Made by a program: the position numbers and the translations under genes
Notes under the pieces: generated by a model
What the model was told of the DNA's origin: nothing
The model's database searches: none
Seen by the model: the letters and a program-made list of their open reading frames with translations, nothing else
Shown: positions 1 through 5,300 of the stretch, one piece after another
How positions within the stretch are numbered: the first letter of the stretch is position 1
How the letters are laid out: every line of letters begins with the position of its first letter
Assembly: GCA_022615215.1 (NCBI GenBank)
Contig: JAKEHD010000558.1
Span: 1-5,300 of the forward strand
DNA length: 5,300 bases
Origin: Blastocatellia bacterium
GTDB taxonomy: Bacteria > Acidobacteriota > Blastocatellia > UBA7656
Direction of reading: 5' to 3'

Positions 1-91
1 TCATTCATAGCGAAGCGCAACCATTGGGTCCACACGTGTCGCCCGGCGAGCCGGAATGTAGCAGGCCACAAAGGCTACGCCCGCAAGCAGC
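1..91 (-). repeat. 91-bp perfect direct repeat, copy in the downstream permease gene
   Basis: Bases 1-91 are identical to 2506-2596. They cover the stop codon and the last 29 codons, residues 775-803, which end ARRATRVDPMVALRYE. The match stops abruptly at base 92, beyond which the genes differ at many sites. The repeat may extend left of the window start, which cannot be seen. Confidence 0.95.
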
Positions 92-2412
92 AGTGAGATG
101 ACGATGAAAGTGGCCGGGTCCGAGGTCGTGACTTCATAAAGATAGCTCTCCATCAGTCGGGTCAAAGCGAGGGCTCCCGCCAGACCTATGCCGATGCCGA
201 TCAGAGTCAGTAACATCCCCTGCCCCATCACCATCTTGAGCACATCTTTCGACTGCGCGCCCAACGCTTGCCTTATGCCTATCTCGCGGGTGCGCTGGCT
301 CACCTGATAGCTCAACATACCGTAAAGTCCTACCGCCGCAAGCGCGAGCGCGAGCAAAGAGAATATCCCCATCAGCGACGTTATGAATCGCTGCTGCTTG
401 AGCGAGCCGCTAACCACGTCGGTCATCGGGCGTATGCTCGACACGGGAAGTTGCGGGGCGACATCTCTGACAGCGCCTCGCAATGCGGCATTCAAATCCA
501 GCGGTCCCGATGTCCGCACGAGCCACGAGGTGAGAAACCAGCGATTCATCGCTACCGTTATCCCATCGGGCATCTGCGGCATGGGCACGTAGACGGTCGC
601 AGCGGTCGGCTGGTCCAGTCCCATCTCTTTGATCTCTTTCGCTACGCCGATCACCTGCCACTTCCGGTCTTGAAGCGATACCTGCTCTCCAAGCGGGTCT
701 CTATCAGGCCAGAAACGCTGCGCAAGATTTTCATTGACTATCACGACCGGAGCCGATGTCGCGGTGTCGGCGTCAGTGAAGGCGCGTCCGCCTAGCAGCG
801 ATATTTCCAGAGCGCGAAAATACGCGGGGCTTATTGCGCGGCACTCCACCGATCTTCCGATCTGCTCGGCGCCCTCTCCTATCGTGAGGTAGCTGTTGAG
901 TCCTCTCTCCATCGGCAAACCCGGAACCGTAGCCACCTCTGTGACGCCGGGCAGAGCCGATATGCGCTCGGTTATCTGCCGTTCAAGCTCCCAAACCTGG
1001 GCCGCGCTCCGATACTCCCTCGAATTCAGAGATACCTGCATGGCCGTAAGGTTCTCCGGGTCGAACCCCAACTCGACTGAGCGCAGTTTGACGAAGCTCT
1101 TGACCAACAATCCTGCTCCCACGAGCAAAACCAGCGATATCGCAACTTCGCCTACCACCAGCAATCCTCTAACGCGGGCGCCCGATCCGCTGCCAGTCCT
1201 GCCTGATGAAGATTTGAGCGATTCGTTTATGTCGAGTCGAGTGGCGCGCAACGCCGACGCTATTCCGAACAACAGGCTTGTGATAATCGAAACCAGAATG
1301 GCGAAAAGCACAGCGTAGAGGTCGAGGCCGATCTCTTCGAAGCGCGGCAACTCTTCGGGGCTGAGGGCCAACAAAACCGGCACGCTCCACAGTGCAAGGA
1401 TCAATCCCGCGCCGCCGCCTAAGATGGCAAGCAAAAGGTTTTCCGTCATCAGTTGGCGCATCAACCTCCAGCGCCTCGCCCCCATAGCGACTCGCACAGC
1501 CATTTCGCCGTTGCGGGAAGCGGCCCGCGACAACAGCAGGTTGGCAACATTCGCGCAGGCGATCAAGAGTACGAGTCCCACCGCTCCGAACAACAGCAGC
1601 AAGACTCCGCTCACGTCGCCCGTCACATGCTCGTGATAGGGAACGAGTCGAACGCCCCTTTCGGTCGGGCCTGCATGATTTGGGTATGCTTCACGAAATT
1701 GCGGCAGGAGCCGGTCCACGTCGGCCTGCGCCTGATCGAGGCTTGTGCCCGACTTGAGCCGCGCGATCATCACTGTGTTGTGCCCTTGATCTCCGGCATC
1801 GGCTTTCATCTGCAAAGGCACGAAGACATCCGACTGCGCTTCGAAATGGAAGCCGGGAGGCAACACCCCTATTATGGAACAGCTTCTGCCGTTGAGTTGT
1901 ATCTGATGGCCGATGACCGCTCTATCACCGCCGAAGTATCTGCGCCACAATCCGTCGCTGAGGACTGCGACAACCGGCCCGCCGGGGCTGTCTTCTTCAG
2001 GCGTAAAGCTGCGCCCGAGGGCGGGACTCACCCCAAGCACTCGGAAGAAGCTTTCGGAAACCTGCATCCCGCGCACACGTTGGGCTGCGGCACCGCCCGC
2101 GAGATTGAACCCCGCGCCGCTAGAGCCTATTGCAGCGGTCTCTTCAAACGAGTCGCTGTTTTCTCTCCAGAACTCGTACTCCATCGCCGTCACATTAGGA
2201 GTCTCACCCTTGTTCCATTGCCAGTAAGACTGCACGATGCGTTCAGGCTCCGGGTAAGAGAGAGGCCGCAGCAATACGGAATTGACTATGCTGAAAATAG
2301 CCGTATTGGCTCCTATGCCTAATGCCAGCGTCACAACAGCCACCGCAGTAAAGCCGGGCCGCTTGAGCACGATTCTCAATCCAAAGCGCAGGTCTTGAAA
2401 AAAATTGTTCAT
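1..2412 (-). CDS. ADOP-family MacB/FtsX-like duplicated permease (downstream paralogue)
   Basis: Predicted inner-membrane protein of 803 residues, complete from ATG (2412) to TGA (1-3). It has two tandem MacB-like halves. Half one: a helix at about 21-46 containing LGIGANTAIFS, an extracytoplasmic MacB core domain to about 240, then FtsX helices near 267-290, 323-348 and 362-388. A Ser/Gly-rich linker (about 401-412) joins half two: a helix at 416-436, a second core domain to about 660, and helices near 680-702, 730-750 and 768-786. The cytoplasmic coupling motifs EMAVRVAMGA (303-312) and EIGIRQALGA (710-719) are those that contact the ATPase in MacB relatives. No Walker motifs are present, so any ATPase must come from elsewhere. 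MacB works as a dimer, so this chain may be a covalent pseudo-dimer (inference). The start fits the family N-terminus (MNNFFQDLRFGLR), but its ribosome site is poorly spaced and lies in a hairpin. Substrate unknown; family assignment is firm. Confidence 0.93.
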   Translation of the reverse strand: MNNFFQDLRFGLRIVLKRPGFTAVAVVTLALGIGANTAIFSIVNSVLLRPLSYPEPERIVQSYWQWNKGETPNVTAMEYEFWRENSDSFEETAAIGSSGAGFNLAGGAAAQRVRGMQVSESFFRVLGVSPALGRSFTPEEDSPGGPVVAVLSDGLWRRYFGGDRAVIGHQIQLNGRSCSIIGVLPPGFHFEAQSDVFVPLQMKADAGDQGHNTVMIARLKSGTSLDQAQADVDRLLPQFREAYPNHAGPTERGVRLVPYHEHVTGDVSGVLLLLFGAVGLVLLIACANVANLLLSRAASRNGEMAVRVAMGARRWRLMRQLMTENLLLAILGGGAGLILALWSVPVLLALSPEELPRFEEIGLDLYAVLFAILVSIITSLLFGIASALRATRLDINESLKSSSGRTGSGSGARVRGLLVVGEVAISLVLLVGAGLLVKSFVKLRSVELGFDPENLTAMQVSLNSREYRSAAQVWELERQITERISALPGVTEVATVPGLPMERGLNSYLTIGEGAEQIGRSVECRAISPAYFRALEISLLGGRAFTDADTATSAPVVIVNENLAQRFWPDRDPLGEQVSLQDRKWQVIGVAKEIKEMGLDQPTAATVYVPMPQMPDGITVAMNRWFLTSWLVRTSGPLDLNAALRGAVRDVAPQLPVSSIRPMTDVVSGSLKQQRFITSLMGIFSLLALALAAVGLYGMLSYQVSQRTREIGIRQALGAQSKDVLKMVMGQGMLLTLIGIGIGLAGALALTRLMESYLYEVTTSDPATFIVISLLLAGVAFVACYIPARRATRVDPMVALRYE

Positions 2413-2413
2413 A

Positions 2414-2441
2414 GTCCTTTGTCCGTAGTCCGTTGCCCTTG
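2414..2441 (+). repeat. Degenerate tandem heptamer array, left block
   Basis: Four consecutive 7-base units fit a loose consensus GTCCKTT on the plus strand (first unit GTCCTTT, third GTCCGTT, fourth decayed to GCCCTTG). The block forms one arm of the spacer inverted repeat. Similar GTCC-rich heptamer runs between genes are something I recall from other bacterial genomes with many short repeats; no search was made. Confidence 0.55.
2415..2420 (-). promoter_or_regulatory. Poorly spaced Shine-Dalgarno-like site of the downstream permease gene
   Basis: The minus strand reads AAAGGA only two bases before the ATG at 2412, much closer than usual. The site lies inside the 3' arm of the spacer hairpin, paired with TCCTTT of the other arm. 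No better purine-rich site lies at normal spacing. The start itself is supported by the family-typical N-terminus, so initiation may be weak or depend on ribosomes arriving from the upstream gene. Confidence 0.4.
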
Positions 2442-2462
2442 TCGAGGTCTCGTCCGAAAGCG

Positions 2463-2497
2463 AAATAACAACAGACCACTGACAAAGGACAACAGAC
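2463..2497 (-). repeat. Degenerate tandem heptamer array, right block (opposite orientation)
   Basis: Read on the minus strand from 2497, five 7-base units follow in register: GTCTGTT, GTCCTTT, then decayed GTCAGTG, a second GTCTGTT, and a poor last unit. This is the same heptamer family as the block at 2414-2441 but inverted, which explains the hairpin. The unit GTCCTTT (2490-2484) is exactly the first unit of the left block. Confidence 0.5.
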
Positions 2498-2505
2498 GAA
2501 TGGTG

Positions 2506-2596
2506 TCATTCATAGCGAAGCGCAACCATTGGGTCCACACGTGTCGCCCGGCGAGCCGGAATGTAGCAGGCCACAAAGGCTACGCCCGCAAGCAGC
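2506..2596 (-). repeat. 91-bp perfect direct repeat, copy in the upstream permease gene
   Basis: Identical to 1-91 and in the same position of the paralogous gene (stop plus residues 777-805). Its left edge coincides with the stop codon at least as far as this window can show. Confidence 0.95.
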
Positions 2597-4923
2597 GCAG
2601 GGATCACTGCGAAAGTCACAAGGTCAGTGGCCGTCACACCGTAGAGAAGGCTCTCCATCAAACGGGTCAGGAAATATGCCGCTGCCAAACCTATGCCGAC
2701 GCCGATCAGAGCCATCGCCATGCCTCGCCCCACTATGAGCCTCATAACATCGCCGGACCTCGCCCCCAGCGCCATGCGTATGCCTATCTCGTGCGTGCGT
2801 TGCGTGACCGTGTATGACATCACGCCGTAAATTCCCAGGACGGCCAGGATCAGGGCCAGCGCGGCGAAAGCGCCGAACATAAACATCATCGAACGCGACT
2901 GCGACACTGAATCGGCCATGTGTTGATCGAGAGTCTTTATCTCTGATACCGGCTGGCCTGGATCGACTGCGAGTATCTGGCTTCGCACAGCGCCCGCAAG
3001 GCTTAAAGGATCAGAGGCCGTCCGCACCACGAGCGTCATTCCTCTAATGGGGTTTTGAAGGGCGGGCAGGTAAATCTCAGGCGTGATGTCTGCCGTCAGG
3101 CTCTCCTGTCTTATGTCTCCCACTACGCCTACTATCGTGCGGCAAAACCCTTCCTTACAGCCGAAGGATATACGCTTGCCCAACGGGTCTTCATTCGGGT
3201 AGAAGCGGCGTGCAAGCGCCTGGTTGATAATGGCGACCTGTTGCGCGTCGGCCGAATCGCTATCGGTGAAATAGCGCCCGCCGATAAGAGGTATTGCCAT
3301 AGCGCGAAAATAATCCCGGCTCACTGCTCCGACACCGATGGGAGGGTCTTTTTTACGGTCGGGAGGCGGAAGGCCCTCGAACTGAAAGTGAGCGATCAAG
3401 CTGTGACCCAACAGTATGCTATGATTTGTCGTTCCGGCCGATTGCACTTCCGGCAGCGCCTCTATACGTTCGAGCGCCTCCCGAATGAAACCCGCAACCT
3501 GTTCATTTTCGGCATACCTGGAACTGGGCAAATTAACGCGCATAGTAAGGACGCCTTCCGATTTGAATCCGGGATCGATATGCGATAGCCGGGCGAAACT
3601 TCTGACCATCAATCCCGCCGCCACGAGCAGGACGAACGCGAGCGCCAGTTCCGAAATGACGAGCACTTCGCGCAGGTTGCGCCATCCGGAACTCATCGCA
3701 AGGCTTCGGCTTCCCTCTTTAAGCGCGCTGTTCAGGTCGGGCTTTGAGACTGCGAGCGCGGGCGCGAGACCGAATATTACTCCTGTGATAATCGCTATTG
3801 CGAAGGTGAATCCCAGTATGCGGGAGTCTATGCCTATTTCATTTATACTCTGAAGTGAGTTAGCTACGTTTTCAGGGACGAGCGACACAACGGGACCTAT
3901 ACCCCACATCGCAAGCAAGACGCCGAGCACTCCGCCCGCAAGGCCGAGCAAAACGCTTTCGGTCAGCAATTGTCGCATGAGTCTCCATCGGCTCGCGCCG
4001 ACCGCCGCGCGAATGGCCATCTCTTTCTGTCGGGACGTGGCACGAGCAAGCATGAGGTTTGCGACGTTCGAGCAGGCTACGAGCAGCACGAGGCCGACAG
4101 CCCCGAACATGATCAGAACTGTGAACCTGATATCTCCGACTATCTGATTGTGAAGCGGAACGATATCGAGGCGTGCGGTGCGGGGGTCGGGATTATTTTC
4201 TGCGAGCCGGGCCGATATGATCTCAAGGTCCGATTGCGCGCGGGCCATCGAGATTCCCGGCCTCAGACGCCCGATCACTTCTATCAACGACCAGAACTCC
4301 CCGTGTCGTTCGGCTTCTTCGTCGAGCGCAAGCGGCATCCATATCTCATAAGCGCCCGGAAAGCGAAAGCTCTCCGGCATTATGCCCACTACTGTATAAA
4401 CCTTGTCATTGAGCGTGAGAGCCTTGCCTATAAGGTCGGGCGAGCCGCCATACCTTCGCTGCCAGAAACCTTCGCTCACGACGACCACCTGATCGTGACC
4501 GGGGCGGTCTTCTTCAGGGAGGAAGACGCGCCCCTTGAGCGGTTGAACACCGAGGAGGGGGAAGATGTTTGCGGTAACCTGAGCGATAGAAAGCCGTTCG
4601 GGATCGCCTTCGCCCGTCAGGTTGAAGTTATCGTTCGTATAAGCGGCCACATGCTCGAAGACCTGATTCTGCTGCTGCCAGTCGAGGTATTCATTAGCGG
4701 CCAGGCCGGGCAATCCGCCTTCGGAGGCAACCTTGTTGACCGACACGATTCGGTCGGGATCGTTGTAAGGAAGAGAGCGAAGCAGCAGAGCGTTGACTAC
4801 GCTGAAGATGGCCGTGTTTGCGCCTATTCCGAGAGCAAGGGCCAGCACAGACAGAGCCGTAAATCCCGGCTGCCTTATCATTGCGCGAACCGCATAACGC
4901 GCGTCTTTAAGAAGAGCTTCCAT
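2506..4923 (-). CDS. ADOP-family MacB/FtsX-like duplicated permease (upstream paralogue)
   Basis: Predicted inner-membrane protein of about 805 residues, first gene of the pair. An in-frame TTG at 4956 would add 11 residues, but I choose the ATG at 4923: GGAGGA (4934-4939) sits 10 bases before it, and MEALLKDARYAVRAM aligns with family N-termini. Domains: helix 21-46 with LGIGANTAIFS; MacB core to about 238; FtsX helices near 265-289, 321-346 and 367-391; linker about 400-416; helix 418-439; second core to about 655; helices near 679-703, 733-753 and 768-788. Coupling motifs are EMAIRAAVGA (301-310) and EIGIRMALGA (712-721). There is no ATP-binding domain. The second core domain has a Cys pair, C589 and C594 (CKEGFC), absent from the downstream paralogue and possibly a disulfide. 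The last 29 residues and their codons are identical to those of the downstream gene. ADOP genes in acidobacteria often have PadR-type regulator genes nearby (family knowledge); none lies in the 377 bases upstream here. Confidence 0.93.
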   Translation of the reverse strand: MEALLKDARYAVRAMIRQPGFTALSVLALALGIGANTAIFSVVNALLLRSLPYNDPDRIVSVNKVASEGGLPGLAANEYLDWQQQNQVFEHVAAYTNDNFNLTGEGDPERLSIAQVTANIFPLLGVQPLKGRVFLPEEDRPGHDQVVVVSEGFWQRRYGGSPDLIGKALTLNDKVYTVVGIMPESFRFPGAYEIWMPLALDEEAERHGEFWSLIEVIGRLRPGISMARAQSDLEIISARLAENNPDPRTARLDIVPLHNQIVGDIRFTVLIMFGAVGLVLLVACSNVANLMLARATSRQKEMAIRAAVGASRWRLMRQLLTESVLLGLAGGVLGVLLAMWGIGPVVSLVPENVANSLQSINEIGIDSRILGFTFAIAIITGVIFGLAPALAVSKPDLNSALKEGSRSLAMSSGWRNLREVLVISELALAFVLLVAAGLMVRSFARLSHIDPGFKSEGVLTMRVNLPSSRYAENEQVAGFIREALERIEALPEVQSAGTTNHSILLGHSLIAHFQFEGLPPPDRKKDPPIGVGAVSRDYFRAMAIPLIGGRYFTDSDSADAQQVAIINQALARRFYPNEDPLGKRISFGCKEGFCRTIVGVVGDIRQESLTADITPEIYLPALQNPIRGMTLVVRTASDPLSLAGAVRSQILAVDPGQPVSEIKTLDQHMADSVSQSRSMMFMFGAFAALALILAVLGIYGVMSYTVTQRTHEIGIRMALGARSGDVMRLIVGRGMAMALIGVGIGLAAAYFLTRLMESLLYGVTATDLVTFAVIPALLAGVAFVACYIPARRATRVDPMVALRYE

Positions 4924-4933
4924 GACGGTTGAT

Positions 4934-4939
4934 TCCTCC
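4934..4939 (-). promoter_or_regulatory. Ribosome binding site of the upstream permease gene
   Basis: The minus strand reads GGAGGA, a strong Shine-Dalgarno match, 10 bases before the ATG at 4923. The same bases would be coding if translation began at the upstream TTG (4956), which has no comparable site. This decides the start in favour of 4923. Confidence 0.8.
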
Positions 4940-4955
4940 AACAGATCACTAACCA

Positions 4956-4985
4956 ATTATCATGCCATTCCTCTGAAGAGGCCAA
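4956..4985 (-). promoter_or_regulatory. Weak candidate sigma-70-type promoter proximal to the permease pair
   Basis: The minus strand has TTGGCC (4980-4985; four of six bases of TTGACA), an 18-base spacer, and GATAAT (4956-4961; five of six bases of TATAAT). Transcription would start near 4949 and give a short leader that contains the GGAGGA site. The spacer and the -35 edge hold a small inverted repeat (CCTCT/AGAGG, about 4970-4981). Matches of this quality arise by chance, so this is only a candidate. Confidence 0.3.
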
Positions 4986-5117
4986 GTTATCGAATGATTG
5001 GTTTTAATTCGAGAGGCGCGACCCTCTTATGTTCGCCTATGGGATCACCTTTTCCCGAAATCGCCACTAGCGCCGATTACCATCCATACCTTTAATCGAC
5101 TGTTTATTACAGGCGGT

Positions 5118-5123
5118 ATTATA
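5118..5123 (-). promoter_or_regulatory. Isolated perfect -10 hexamer (TATAAT), possible distal promoter
   Basis: The minus strand reads TATAAT, the only perfect -10 consensus I found upstream of the permease genes. No acceptable -35 element lies 16-18 bases upstream (AACTAG at 17), and there is no extended -10 TG. If used, transcription would begin near 5111 and give a leader of about 190 bases. The palindrome at 5149-5164 would then be centred about 45 bases upstream of that start, a position that could suit an activator. Confidence 0.2.
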
Positions 5124-5148
5124 AGAAAGAAATCCTTGTGCTAGTTGA

Positions 5149-5164
5149 TCTGGTAGCAACCAGA
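5149..5164. promoter_or_regulatory. 16-bp palindrome TCTGGT-N4-ACCAGA, possible operator or small hairpin
   Basis: Two perfect 6-bp half-sites (TCTGGT and ACCAGA) flank a 4-base centre (AGCA). A third partial copy, ACCAG, follows at 5164-5168. The site lies about 226 bases before the start of the first permease gene, in otherwise unexplained non-coding DNA. It could be a binding site for a dimeric regulator or merely a short hairpin. I recognise no specific regulator. Confidence 0.3.
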
Positions 5165-5181
5165 CCAGAGAGTAAACGGGA

Positions 5182-5254
5182 GTTCAGAGTACCGCCTTCA
5201 GGCGGAAGGGGCCTAAGCGACCAAGCTATTCCGGCTGAAGCCGGTACTCTGAAC
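5182..5254. repeat. Pair of REP-like hairpins in inverted orientation (BIME-like element)
   Basis: Two 26-base units lie head to head: 5182-5207 on the plus strand and 5254-5229 on the minus strand. Each begins GTTCAGAGTACCG and folds a 5-bp stem around a TTCA loop: CCGCC-TTCA-GGCGG at 5192-5205, and CCGGC-TTCA-GCCGG when 5244-5231 is read on the minus strand. The copies differ at only two of 26 positions. Those two positions pair with each other in the stem, so C-G in one copy is G-C in the other. The outer 13 bases (5182-5194 and 5242-5254) are perfect inverted repeats, so the whole element can also fold as one large hairpin. This is the architecture of REP/BIME elements, which RAYT-type transposases are thought to mobilise; no such gene is in the window. 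Confidence 0.75.
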
Positions 5255-5300
5255 ATCCTCTTCCTGCTTCCCTAATCATCTATAGGTCCTGCATAGCACA

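Larger units (their letters stand above)
2414..2490 (-). repeat. Long imperfect inverted repeat in the spacer between the permease genes
   Basis: The arms 2414-2435 and 2469-2490 are complementary at 19 of 22 positions, with a perfect 10-bp base (GTCCTTTGTC against GACAAAGGAC) and a 33-base loop. In RNA copied as permease mRNA, two of the three mismatches become G-U pairs, leaving one A-G mismatch. The 3' arm ends at 2414, one base before the ATG at 2410-2412, so the hairpin buries the only Shine-Dalgarno-like sequence of the downstream gene. The 5' arm begins 15 bases after the upstream gene's stop. There is no U-tract, so it is unlikely to be a simple intrinsic terminator. Confidence 0.7.
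4957..5300. other. Non-coding upstream region without a recognisable gene
   Basis: Neither strand has a convincing reading frame. The longest ATG frame I read is 33 codons (4994-5095, plus strand), with no well-spaced ribosome site. The stretch from about 4985 to 5145 looks more AT-rich than the permease genes, as expected of a regulatory region. Its recognisable contents are the promoter candidates, the palindrome and the REP-like pair listed separately. The last 45 bases (5256-5300) show nothing I can name. Confidence 0.6.

Noticed and set aside
1453..2322. Long plus-strand open frame (289 codons) opposite the start of the downstream permease
   Set aside because: It runs codon for codon antisense to a clear conserved gene and arises because the sense strand rarely uses TTA, CTA and TCA. 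Its translation has no recognisable domain or hydrophobic pattern.
2436..2468. Loop of the spacer hairpin as a possible intrinsic terminator or riboswitch core
   Set aside because: Only a 4-bp internal dyad (CGAG/CTCG) and no run of U after the outer stem; no known riboswitch motif is recognisable.
2243..2509. Minus-strand frame across the spacer, giving a peptide with PLSVVCC and TKDYEQFF-type stretches
   Set aside because: Such strings are translations of the degenerate heptamer repeats, and the frame overlaps the well-supported permease start in another frame.
2395..2817. Plus-strand open frame crossing the spacer and the 3' end of the upstream permease
   Set aside because: It starts in the heptamer repeats and continues antisense to conserved permease codons; there is no ribosome site or protein-like composition.
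3970..4932. Long plus-strand open frame (320 codons) opposite the upstream permease, resembling the one at 1453-2322
   Set aside because: The same antisense register explains both, and their resemblance follows from the homology of the sense genes rather than from a conserved antisense protein.
4951..5003. 7-bp inverted repeat AACCAAT/ATTGGTT with about 40 bases between the arms
   Set aside because: Short, widely spaced and in AT-rich DNA; expected by chance and not centred on any other signal.
5012..5027. Small hairpin AGAGG-N6-CCTCT
   Set aside because: A 5-bp stem without a T-tract or flanking gene end; too weak to call a terminator or operator.
4994..5095. 33-codon plus-strand frame in the upstream region
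   Set aside because: Too short to stand alone; the nearest purine-rich stretch is about 12 bases or more from the ATG, and the peptide has no recognisable feature.

Overview
The window carries two complete, tandem, leftward-transcribed (minus strand) genes for large MacB/FtsX-type membrane permeases, plus about 380 bases of non-coding DNA upstream of them. Both proteins (803 and about 805 residues) have the duplicated layout of the family called acidobacterial duplicated orphan permeases (ADOP): two successive halves, each with one membrane helix, a large extracytoplasmic domain and three more helices, and no ATPase domain. The near-invariant N-terminal motif LGIGANTAIFS and the C-terminal signature RRATRVDPMVALRYE fit that family closely. 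The family, the moderately GC-rich coding sequence and the interspersed repeats between genes suggest an acidobacterium, possibly of the Blastocatellia type. That is inference from family knowledge; no rRNA or phylogenetic marker is present.

Layout, in the direction of transcription (right to left): 5300-4924 is non-coding. It holds a pair of REP-like hairpins in inverted orientation (5182-5254), a 16-bp palindrome (5149-5164), a perfect but isolated TATAAT hexamer (5118-5123), and a weak promoter candidate close to the first gene. The first permease gene runs 4923-2506, with a clear GGAGGA ribosome binding site. A 93-bp spacer (2505-2413) follows, made largely of degenerate heptamer repeats in two inverted blocks. 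These form a long imperfect hairpin that ends one base before the start codon of the second permease gene (2412-1). The second gene's stop codon is the first base triplet of the window.

The two permeases are probably co-transcribed paralogues. They are clearly diverged over most of their length, yet their last 91 bp are identical base for base, including synonymous positions, with a sharp boundary. That points to recent recombination or gene conversion at the 3' ends. No ATPase, membrane-fusion protein or regulator gene lies in the window, so the substrate and energy source of the permeases cannot be read from it.

No wholly new multi-gene system is visible. The most interesting signals are non-coding: the spacer hairpin that buries the start region of the downstream gene, the heptamer arrays that build it, the REP pair with a compensatory stem change, and the perfect 91-bp repeat.
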